Shown: piece by piece, positions 1 to 5,285 of the stretch | Position numbering within the stretch: position 1 is the first letter of the stretch | Layout: each line of letters opens with the position of its first letter | Source: Thiobacillus sp. UBA2487 | GTDB lineage: Bacteria; Pseudomonadota; Gammaproteobacteria; Burkholderiales; Sulfuriferulaceae | Assembly: GCA_002341815.1 (NCBI GenBank) | Contig: DDOT01000015.1 | Span: 1 to 6,976, forward strand | Length of the DNA stretch: 6,976 nucleotides | Direction of reading: 5' to 3' | Made by a program: the position numbers and the translations under genes | The notes under the pieces: model-generated | The model's database searches: none | What the model was told of the DNA's origin: nothing | The model's input: the letters and a program-made list of their open reading frames with translations, nothing else

Positions 1-162
1 CGACTGTTGATGCTGCCCATTGCCGATGAGCGCCGGATGTCCTTCGATTTGAAAACACCTGACGCCACAACGCGCAAGGCCATCGCTGAGCTTGATGGCG
101 GGAAAGGCAAGTGTTTCGCCAGCGTTGATGACCTGATGGCTGACTTGCGTGCGGACGATTGA
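1..162 (+). CDS. RelB/DinJ-family antitoxin, C-terminal part (5' end outside window)
   Basis: Frame 1 is open from the first base to a TGA at 160-162 and gives 53 residues. The visible part starts RLLMLPIADERRMSFDLKTP and ends FASVDDLMADLRADD. The 'R-L-L-x-x-I-A-x-E-x-R-x-x-F-D-L' stretch matches the end of the ribbon-helix-helix domain of RelB/DinJ antitoxins. The tail 'T-R-K-A-I-A-E-L-D-G-G-K-G-K' plus 'FASVDDLMADL' matches the usual toxin-wrapping tail of that family. Such antitoxins neutralise RelE/YafQ-type mRNA-cleaving toxins and repress their own operon. Family members are about 80-95 residues, so roughly 30-40 N-terminal residues lie upstream. The toxin gene normally follows the antitoxin directly, but here the next gene, 51 bases on, encodes an unrelated membrane protein. 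The toxin is therefore upstream or absent. The assignment rests on pattern recognition of the C-terminal half only. Confidence 0.72.
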   Translation, partial: RLLMLPIADERRMSFDLKTPDATTRKAIAELDGGKGKCFASVDDLMADLRADD

Positions 163-187
163 CCGCGCCTCAGCCTTCAAAGATAAT
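159..187 (+). promoter_or_regulatory. Putative sigma70 promoter for the RDD-family gene
   Basis: TTGACC at 159-164 (5 of 6 to the -35 consensus) and GATAAT at 182-187 (5 of 6 to the -10 consensus) are separated by exactly 17 bases. Transcription would start near 194-195, about 20 bases before the ATG at 214. The -35 box overlaps the stop codon of the upstream antitoxin gene, so the RDD gene can be expressed independently of it. The leader is U-rich and has no clear Shine-Dalgarno sequence. Confidence 0.55.
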
Positions 188-213
188 CACCCCTTATTTT
201 TGCAGTCTACACC

Positions 214-612
214 ATGACCAACCTGCCTTTAGCCAGCCTGGGTAAACGACTGGCCTCAATACTATACGAAACCTTACTGGTGTTGGCGCTGTTGTTTGTC
301 GCCGATTATGTGTTTATCGCGCTCACCCAAAATATTCACCCCGCCCATCGCTGGCTGCAATGGTGGCTGTTGGGCGTCATGGCGGTTTATTTTAGCTGGA
401 GTTGGTCACATGGCCAAACCTTGGCCATGAAAACCTGGCGAATTCGGGTCATTCGTCAAGACGGCCATGCACTGAGTGTTGGGCAAGCCCTGCTGCGTTT
501 CAGCTTGGCGTGCAGCCTGCTTGGGATTAGCCAGTTGTGGGTGCTTATCGACCGTGAGCATTTGTTTTTACACGACCGGCTGGCAGGAACCCGTTTGGTG
601 ACGTCGAGCTAA
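214..612 (+). CDS. RDD family small integral membrane protein
   Basis: The product is a 132-residue hydrophobic protein of the RDD family, named for conserved Arg and Asp residues. The biochemical role of most members is unknown; transport has been proposed for some. Visible hallmarks are the N-terminal 'KRLASILYE' (R12; Glu19 where Asp is more usual), a first membrane segment at about 17-38 and a second at about 46-64. Next comes the loop 'GQTLAMKTWRIRVIRQDG' (67-84), typical of the family's 'G-x-T-x-G-x-x-x-x-x-x-R-V' region. A weaker hydrophobic segment at about 93-112 leads to the C-terminal signature 'HDRLAGTRLV' (120-129). The length is normal for a minimal RDD protein. The ATG at 214 is the first in frame and sits just before the conserved Arg region. 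The gene converges on lptG across a 45-base gap (613-657) that has no clear terminator. Family membership is confident; function is not known. Confidence 0.85.
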   Translation: MTNLPLASLGKRLASILYETLLVLALLFVADYVFIALTQNIHPAHRWLQWWLLGVMAVYFSWSWSHGQTLAMKTWRIRVIRQDGHALSVGQALLRFSLACSLLGISQLWVLIDREHLFLHDRLAGTRLVTSS

Positions 613-657
613 CCGCCAACATGGAAAGTACAAATCAAGGTTGCTTTTGGCAAATGA

Positions 658-1734
658 TCACTCTGCTTTTTCCAGATAAAACAGCATTGCCAATCCGATC
701 AGCAAAAACACCATGGTGGGCACCGATACACTCACCCAAGGTTTCCAGTCGTTCAACAGACCAATATACGCAAACAACCGGTTTAGCAGGTGAAAACCAA
801 GTCCGGTCATAATACCGACAAACACACGCACCCCCACGCCACCTGCACGGGGTCGATGCCAGGCAAACGGCAAGGCCAACAGCAGCATTACCGGTGCTGC
901 CAGCGGATAAAACAGCTTGCTCCACAAGGCAATCTCATAACGTTCAGCCGGTTGATGATTGGCGTTCAGGTGCCCGACATACGCCCACAAATCTTCCACC
1001 GACATTTTTTCCGGGGCCACCAACAGCACGTTCATCACCGCCGGCGTGAGTGCTGACTGCCAAACCATCGCCGGTTGGTGCTGTAACAGCACACCGGATG
1101 CCACAAAAGAGGTGATATCGATTTTTGTGAGTTGCCATGTTCCATCGTGCAAAAAATGGCCACCACCCGCACGCAATGTTTGCTGCAAACGGTCTGCCGC
1201 ATCAAACACATACACACTCACATCATGTAATTCGCCATCCGGCGTAACTTCGCGCACATTGATAAATTGATGATGATCACGCACCCACAATCCCGACCGA
1301 AACGCTTGCGCAATCACTTGATGGGTGGCCTTCAGCTTGAGTTGTTCCGCGTAACGATCGGTGGCTGGCGCTACCACTTCACCAAACAAAAACGTCAGCA
1401 CGCCGAAAAAAACACCGATCAACATCAACCACGCTGCCGTACGTCGCATGGAAAATCCCGAGGTAAACATCACGGTCAACTCGGAATTAGACACCATACG
1501 CGCCAACGCCAACAAACTGCCGATCAAGGCGGCTACCGGCAACAAATCATACAAATGACCGGGAATATTGAGCAGCACATAGCCCAAAATCGCGGCAAAT
1601 CCGTAAGCACCTTTGCCCAACGAATCCAGTTCATTGATCAGATCAAACAAGGCAAACAGTGTGGTCAGCGCAGCAAAAACAAAAAAAGAGGCCTGCAAGA
1701 CTTCGCGTGACAAATATCGAACCAGTGTCGGCAT
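658..1734 (-). CDS. lptG: LptG, LPS export ABC transporter permease
   Basis: The product is an inner-membrane permease subunit of LptB2FG. With LptF and the ATPase LptB it extracts lipopolysaccharide from the inner membrane and passes it to LptC/LptA for the outer membrane. The protein has 358 residues, close to the E. coli length of about 360. Membrane segments lie at about 12-35, 62-80 and 99-120, then a periplasmic jellyroll domain at about 125-255, then three more segments at about 272-292, 300-320 and 335-355. The cytoplasmic coupling-helix motif 'NSELTVMFTSGFS' (83-95) matches the family's 'SEL-x-x-M-x-x-SG'. 'GLWVRD' (148-153) and 'RYEIALWSKLFYPL' (265-278) are also typical. An in-frame ATG 40 codons upstream exists, but MPTLVRYLSREVL is the normal family start. 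The chosen ATG overlaps the lptF stop by one base (TAATG) and has GAGG at the right spacing. lptB is not in the window. Confidence 0.96.
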   Translation of the reverse strand: MPTLVRYLSREVLQASFFVFAALTTLFALFDLINELDSLGKGAYGFAAILGYVLLNIPGHLYDLLPVAALIGSLLALARMVSNSELTVMFTSGFSMRRTAAWLMLIGVFFGVLTFLFGEVVAPATDRYAEQLKLKATHQVIAQAFRSGLWVRDHHQFINVREVTPDGELHDVSVYVFDAADRLQQTLRAGGGHFLHDGTWQLTKIDITSFVASGVLLQHQPAMVWQSALTPAVMNVLLVAPEKMSVEDLWAYVGHLNANHQPAERYEIALWSKLFYPLAAPVMLLLALPFAWHRPRAGGVGVRVFVGIMTGLGFHLLNRLFAYIGLLNDWKPWVSVSVPTMVFLLIGLAMLFYLEKAE

Positions 1735-2807
1735 TACCACCTCAACCCGCGAATACGAATGCGCTTCCAGAACATCAGCAGCGTGATGCCTGCCATGGTG
1801 CCATGCACCGTCAACAGACCGGCCAGCATACCCATCTTCTGTTGGGCAATCCATGCCTCAACAATGCCCAGCATGTTGATGTAAATCACAAACACCAACA
1901 ATGCCAGGACCAATCCAAATGAACGTCCTGCGCGCGGATTCACAAAACTTAACGGCATTGCCAACAAGGCAAGCAAGGTGGCACTGATCGGAAAACCGCA
2001 ACGCCAGGCAAATTCAGACAGATTAACCGGCGTCGGTTTTTGCAATAACGCCTCGGTCGGCAGCGCGTTGGCACCAAAATCCTGATGCAAACTCATGCTG
2101 GTTTGTTCAGCGCGCATCCAATACTCACCGAACCGAAACAGTTTGTAGGCTTGCGATCCCGGCACACCTTCATAGCGGTGACCATTTTCCAGTACCAGAT
2201 AGCGCTGACCATTTGGCAGTTGACGGTGCTCACCTTGAGCGGCTACCGTCACCCCTTGCTCTTGATCATCTACCGAACGCATGAAAATATTTTTTACGCG
2301 CGTGCCGTTCGCCGCCAGCGATTCTACAAAATACACTTTATCGGCACTTTTGGATTCGGTAAACATGCCAGGCGAAATCACCGCCAGTTCGTCACGCTGA
2401 TCAAGCAGATGACGAAACTCATCTTTTTTGCCCAGTGCCCAGGGAATGACGGCAAAACTCATCACCGCAATCGCTAAAACAACCGGCAAGGCAAAGGCCA
2501 ACACCGGACGTACCCAATCCGTCAAACCCAATCCGGCGCTTGACCACACCACCATTTCGCTTTCGCGATACTGGCGCGACAAGGTCATGATAACTGCCAC
2601 AAACAATGACAGCGACAATATCAGCGGCAAAAAATTAAACAGGGCGAAACCAAGGAAGGCCAGCACGGCATTCACCGCCAGCTCACCATGCGCCGCATCC
2701 CCCAACAAACGAATGAAAAGGGTGGTGAGTGTAATGGTGATCAACACCAAAAACACGGCCAGATAATTGAACACCAGTTCACGCCAAAGTGCGCGTTGAA
2801 AGAGCAT
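1734..2807 (-). CDS. lptF: LptF, LPS export ABC transporter permease
   Basis: The product is the partner permease of LptG in the lipopolysaccharide exporter LptB2FG. It has 357 residues. Membrane segments are at about 13-35, 50-77 and 98-123. A periplasmic beta-jellyroll domain (about 130-260) includes 'ISPGMFTESKSADKVYFVE' (144-162) and 'LVLENGHRYEG' (204-214), both typical of LptF. The last three membrane segments are at about 268-288, 296-318 and 326-346. The coupling helix is 'RESEMVVWSSAGLG' (81-94), and 'PLSFVNPRAGRSFG' (285-298) is a strong LptF signature. The frame stays open to an ATG at 2912, but that start would overlap pepA and add 35 residues unlike the family. MLFQRALWRELV is the expected N-terminus. 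The Shine-Dalgarno before 2807 is weak. The gene diverges from pepA across 66 bases. No convincing minus-strand promoter could be picked out. Confidence 0.96.
   Translation of the reverse strand: MLFQRALWRELVFNYLAVFLVLITITLTTLFIRLLGDAAHGELAVNAVLAFLGFALFNFLPLILSLSLFVAVIMTLSRQYRESEMVVWSSAGLGLTDWVRPVLAFALPVVLAIAVMSFAVIPWALGKKDEFRHLLDQRDELAVISPGMFTESKSADKVYFVESLAANGTRVKNIFMRSVDDQEQGVTVAAQGEHRQLPNGQRYLVLENGHRYEGVPGSQAYKLFRFGEYWMRAEQTSMSLHQDFGANALPTEALLQKPTPVNLSEFAWRCGFPISATLLALLAMPLSFVNPRAGRSFGLVLALLVFVIYINMLGIVEAWIAQQKMGMLAGLLTVHGTMAGITLLMFWKRIRIRGLRW
1737..1743 (-). promoter_or_regulatory. Ribosome binding site of lptG inside the end of lptF
   Basis: On the minus strand GAGGTGG precedes the lptG ATG, with the GAGG core 5 bases before it. 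It lies within the last Arg-Trp codons of lptF and is followed by the TAATG stop/start overlap. It fixes the lptG start at 1734 and implies translational coupling of the two subunits. Confidence 0.7.
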
Positions 2808-2811
2808 GATT

Positions 2812-2840
2812 TTGACTTTTGGGCAAAGACTGCAAATAAT
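2812..2840 (+). promoter_or_regulatory. Putative sigma70 promoter of pepA
   Basis: TTGACT at 2812-2817 (5 of 6) and AATAAT at 2835-2840 (5 of 6) are 17 bases apart in the lptF-pepA divergent spacer. Initiation would fall near 2847, giving a leader of about 27 bases that contains the AGAGG ribosome binding site. The -35 box begins only 5 bases from the lptF start codon on the other strand, so regulators binding here could affect both directions. Confidence 0.6.
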
Positions 2841-2862
2841 GACGGTTGGACAACGAAATAAC

Positions 2863-2876
2863 AGAGGCCTCTTGTG
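2863..2876 (+). promoter_or_regulatory. Ribosome binding site and GTG start of pepA, within a 10-bp palindrome
   Basis: AGAGG at 2863-2867 lies 6 bases before a GTG codon at 2874-2876. This start gives MEFSIKN, which matches the conserved PepA N-terminus (MEFSVK in E. coli). There is no usable in-frame ATG nearby. AGAGGCCTCT (2863-2872) is a perfect 10-bp palindrome whose left half is the Shine-Dalgarno sequence. It lacks a loop, so a stable hairpin is unlikely. Confidence 0.7.
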
Positions 2877-4361
2877 GAATTCAGCATAAAAAACACCCCA
2901 CCCAGCAAACAACGCGCCGCATGTTTGGCCATCGGGGTATACGATTCGGGTGAATTATCCCCCAGCGCACAGATTTTGGATACCCTGAGTGAAGGTTACC
3001 TCAACAAGATTCTGTCTGGCGGTGACATCGATGGCAAAGCCGGCAGCACCCTGCTGTTGCACCATGTGCCCGGCATCAACAGCGAACGCGTGCTGCTGGT
3101 TGGACTGGGCAGCGCCGACAAGCTGGATACCAAGGCATGGAATTCAGCACTAACCGCTTGTTTCAATGTGCTTTTCAAATCCGCCGCCAACAGCGCTGCC
3201 CTATATCTGTTTGATCAACCAATCAAACAACATGATATGGCGTTCACCATCGAACAAACCATCTTGCTGGCACGTCAATCCCTGTTTGTGGCCGGAAAAC
3301 TCAAAAGCAAAGCAGAGCCGGTTGCCAAACACCTGAAAAAAATTGCACTGATCGTCGACTCCGCCGAGCAAACCGCCGCCGAAACCGCATGCCAACAAGC
3401 CTTGGCCATGGCCGATGGTGCCGATCTGGCACGCGAGCTGGGCAACCTGCCCGGAAATGTGTGCACCCCCACCTATCTTGCCAAACAAGCAGAAGCGTTA
3501 GCCAAGGAATTCGAGCTTAAATGCGACATACTGGAACGCAAAGACATGGAAAAACTGGGCATGGGCGCTTTACTGGCCGTGGCGCGCGGCAGCAGCCAAC
3601 CGCCCAAGCTGATTGCCGTGCATTATCAAGGCGACAAAAAGAATACAGCTCCCGTGGTATTGGTCGGTAAAGGCATTACATTCGATGCAGGCGGCATTTC
3701 GCTCAAACCCGCCGCCGAAATGGATGAAATGAAATACGACATGAGCGGTGCTGCCAGTGTGCTGGGCACCCTGCGCGCCATCGCCACCCTTAAACTGCCG
3801 ATCAATGTGGTGGGCGTCATTCCGAGCTGCGAAAACCTGCCCGATGGTCAAGCCGTTAAACCGGGCGATATTGTGACATCCATGTCCGGCCAAACCATCG
3901 AAATTCTCAACACCGATGCCGAAGGTCGCCTGATTTTGTGCGATGCCTTAACCTGGGTTGACAAATTCAAACCTGACGTGGTGGTGGATATAGCCACCCT
4001 GACCGGCGCTTGCGTGATTGCGCTGGGCCACCAGGCCACCGGCTTGCTGGCCAACGATGACGCACTGGCCGATGAATTACTCACCGCAGGGCAGCAAACC
4101 CACGACCGCGCATGGCGCCTGCCCTTGTGGGACGACTACCAAAGCCAGCTCGACAGCAACTTTGCCGATATCGGCAATATCGGTGGTCGACCGGCCGGCA
4201 CTATCACCGCGGCCTGCTTCTTGTCGCGCTTTACCAAAGACTACCGTTGGGCGCACCTGGATATTGCCGGAACGGCTTGGAAATCGGGTAAAGAAAAAGG
4301 CAGTACCGGACGTCCCGTGCCCTTGTTAACCCGATTCCTGATCAATCGGGCGGGCGCGTGA
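2874..4361 (+). CDS. pepA: PepA, leucyl aminopeptidase (M17 family)
   Basis: This is a cytosolic two-metal aminopeptidase that removes N-terminal residues from peptides. In E. coli it is a hexamer and also a DNA-binding protein, acting in Xer recombination at cer and in carAB control. The product has 495 residues, near the E. coli length of 503. The N-terminal macro-like domain spans about 1-165 and the catalytic M17 domain about 175-495. All expected catalytic positions are present: Lys266, Asp271, Asp289, Asp348 and Glu350 as metal ligands, and Lys278 and Arg352 at the active site. The M17 signature NTDAEGRL is at 346-353. 'NIGGRPAGTITAACFLSRF' (435-453) and 'WAHLDIAGTAW' (459-469) complete the family pattern. 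The start is GTG, supported by AGAGG. holC follows after 17 bases, so the two are probably co-transcribed. The DNA-binding role is known for E. coli only; here it is an inference. Confidence 0.97.
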   Translation: MEFSIKNTPPSKQRAACLAIGVYDSGELSPSAQILDTLSEGYLNKILSGGDIDGKAGSTLLLHHVPGINSERVLLVGLGSADKLDTKAWNSALTACFNVLFKSAANSAALYLFDQPIKQHDMAFTIEQTILLARQSLFVAGKLKSKAEPVAKHLKKIALIVDSAEQTAAETACQQALAMADGADLARELGNLPGNVCTPTYLAKQAEALAKEFELKCDILERKDMEKLGMGALLAVARGSSQPPKLIAVHYQGDKKNTAPVVLVGKGITFDAGGISLKPAAEMDEMKYDMSGAASVLGTLRAIATLKLPINVVGVIPSCENLPDGQAVKPGDIVTSMSGQTIEILNTDAEGRLILCDALTWVDKFKPDVVVDIATLTGACVIALGHQATGLLANDDALADELLTAGQQTHDRAWRLPLWDDYQSQLDSNFADIGNIGGRPAGTITAACFLSRFTKDYRWAHLDIAGTAWKSGKEKGSTGRPVPLLTRFLINRAGA

Positions 4362-4378
4362 CCCGATAAGGCAACAAA

Positions 4379-4804
4379 ATGACGCGGGTAGATTTTTATT
4401 CGAATGCAAGCGACAAACTGCGATTGGCACGCCAGATTGCCCACAAAGCCTGGCGTTCCGGTATGCAGGTGCTGATTTACAGCCCTGACGCCGCTTTGCT
4501 GGAACAACTGGATCAGCTATGGTGGCACGATCCACCCGATGCTTTCCTGCCGCATGCCCGCGCCAGCGCCAGCCATGCGGCCCTTACCCCAATCGTGCTG
4601 GCGGAGGACATCGGTCAACTGCCGCACTGTGGCGCACTGATCAACCTGGGAGATGATCCCCCCGGGTTTTTTAGCCGGTTTGAGCGCATGATCGAAATCG
4701 TCGGACTGGATGCACCCGACAAAGATGCTGCGCGCCAACGCTGGCGCTTTTACCATAGCCGAGGCTACCCATTGCACAACCATGATATGGCAGGCACGAA
4801 ATGA
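4379..4804 (+). CDS. holC: HolC, DNA polymerase III chi subunit
   Basis: Chi is an accessory subunit of the replicative polymerase clamp loader. With psi (HolD) it links the loader to single-strand binding protein on the lagging strand. The product has 141 residues, against 147 in E. coli. Family features visible in order are 'VDFY' near the start, 'AHKAWRSGMQVLIY' (21-34, like E. coli 'AAERWRSGKRVLI'), 'FLPHA' (56-60) and 'ALINLGDDPP' (86-95). They continue with 'FERMIEIVG' (101-109) and 'AARQRWRFYHSRGYPL' (117-132). Arg119 and Trp122 fall where E. coli has Arg128 and Tyr131, residues in the region that contacts the SSB tail as I recall. TAAGG at 4367-4371, 7 bases before the ATG, supports the start. 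The gene is 17 bases behind pepA and overlaps the next ORF by an ATGA junction at 4801-4804. Confidence 0.95.
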   Translation: MTRVDFYSNASDKLRLARQIAHKAWRSGMQVLIYSPDAALLEQLDQLWWHDPPDAFLPHARASASHAALTPIVLAEDIGQLPHCGALINLGDDPPGFFSRFERMIEIVGLDAPDKDAARQRWRFYHSRGYPLHNHDMAGTK

Positions 4805-5157
4805 GCGATCCCGTGTTCGACAAAATGCAGCAACTCATGGGCAAATACCAAGGCGCTAGCGCCCAGAACGACCCCCTTCCCGGCGAGCCGCCGGTTTTAA
4901 CGGAGATCGTTCGACTAGGCTCAGCGGTACAGCACGCGCAACCTGCTTCCGCCGGCCTTCACAGCCATGCATCATCAATGGCTGCACAAATTGCACGCGA
5001 CATTGAACCCCGTCTGCAACAAGAATTCGATACCCTGCTAAGCGCACAAATCAATCAAGCCGTACAACTGGCTGTTGCCAACACCCTGCCGATTCTGCAT
5101 GAACGGCTGACGAAACTGATTCGCGACAGCGTCGAGTCAGCACTTAAAACGCGGTAA
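4801..5157 (+). CDS. Small uncharacterised protein between holC and valS, with a PPVLTEIV motif
   Basis: The product is a 118-residue soluble-looking protein with no signal peptide or membrane segment. The N-terminal part (about 1-57) has a short helix-like start 'MSDPVFDKMQQLMGKY' and a Pro-rich linker. That linker carries 'GEPPVLTEIV' (28-37), a short motif I recall from small betaproteobacterial hypothetical proteins ('IPVLTEVV'). The C-terminal part (about 58-117) is predicted helical and amphipathic. It contains 'IEPRLQQEFDTLLSAQINQAV' spread over 68-88 and 'LPILHERLTKLIRDSVESAL' (96-115), which could form a coiled coil or oligomerisation helix. The ATG overlaps the holC stop (ATGA), with a weak AGG at 4792-4794, so translational coupling to holC is likely. 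This junction and the motif argue for a real gene. I do not recognise an assigned function. Confidence 0.8.
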   Translation: MSDPVFDKMQQLMGKYQGASAQNDPLPGEPPVLTEIVRLGSAVQHAQPASAGLHSHASSMAAQIARDIEPRLQQEFDTLLSAQINQAVQLAVANTLPILHERLTKLIRDSVESALKTR

Positions 5158-5198
5158 TCCTGCTGCCAATGTACGCTGCCGACCGTAAGATCGGGCTA

Positions 5199-5223
5199 AA
5201 CGCCAAGGTTTTATACTGGCGTT
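5199..5223. repeat. Perfect 7-bp inverted repeat upstream of valS
   Basis: AACGCCA (5199-5205) and TGGCGTT (5217-5223) are exact reverse complements around an 11-base loop, 42 bases after the small ORF's stop. No run of T follows on either strand, so it is not a standard intrinsic terminator. It might be a weak RNA hairpin at the end of the upstream transcript or a protein-binding site for the valS promoter. Seven base pairs can also occur by chance. Confidence 0.4.
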
Positions 5224-5230
5224 GTACTGG
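5211..5230 (+). repeat. Tandem 9-bp direct repeat at 11-bp period upstream of valS
   Basis: TTATACTGG (5211-5219) and TTGTACTGG (5222-5230) match at 8 of 9 positions and start exactly 11 bases apart, about one helical turn. The second copy reaches the region where the -35 box of the valS promoter would lie. This spacing is what two copies of a regulator bound to the same DNA face would need, but no regulator can be named. Confidence 0.4.
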
Positions 5231-5257
5231 TTACGGCACAAGTGGATAGCGTATAAT
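5230..5257 (+). promoter_or_regulatory. Putative promoter of valS with perfect TATAAT
   Basis: A consensus -10 box TATAAT is at 5252-5257. The best -35 candidate, GTTACG at 5230-5235 with a 16-base spacer, matches only 3 of 6. Initiation would be near 5264, giving a leader of about 22 bases. That leader is rich in A and C with no Shine-Dalgarno sequence before the ATG at 5286. A strong -10 with a poor -35 is compatible with dependence on an activator. Confidence 0.55.
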
Positions 5258-5285
5258 TCACTATTTGAATCACACGCCACGCACC

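Noticed and set aside
635..660. Possible terminator between the RDD gene and lptG
   Set aside because: The only pairing seen is a 4-bp TTGC/GCAA stem at 641-652 with no T-run at the right place. That is too weak to call.
1267..1710. 147-residue plus-strand open frame opposite lptG
   Set aside because: The Gln/His/Arg-rich product mirrors the hydrophobic codons of lptG read on the other strand. It has no Shine-Dalgarno and no domain.
1735..1854. N-terminal extension of LptG to the in-frame ATG at 1854
   Set aside because: The 40 extra residues (polar, His-rich) do not resemble any LptG N-terminus and would lie wholly inside lptF. The internal ATG at 1734 has a Shine-Dalgarno and gives the family's usual length.
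2808..2912. N-terminal extension of LptF to the in-frame ATG at 2912
   Set aside because: It would overlap the pepA start and cross the pepA promoter, and it adds residues not seen in the family. MLFQRALWRELV at 2807 matches known LptF starts.
2808..2960. A minus-strand promoter for lptF
   Set aside because: Candidates such as CATTAT with CTGTTA match only 4 of 6 and 3 of 6. Other box pairs had wrong spacing, so none is supported.
3570..3893. 107-residue minus-strand open frame inside pepA
   Set aside because: It is antisense to the catalytic core of PepA and has His- and Gly-rich composition with no family resemblance. The opposite strand explains its openness.
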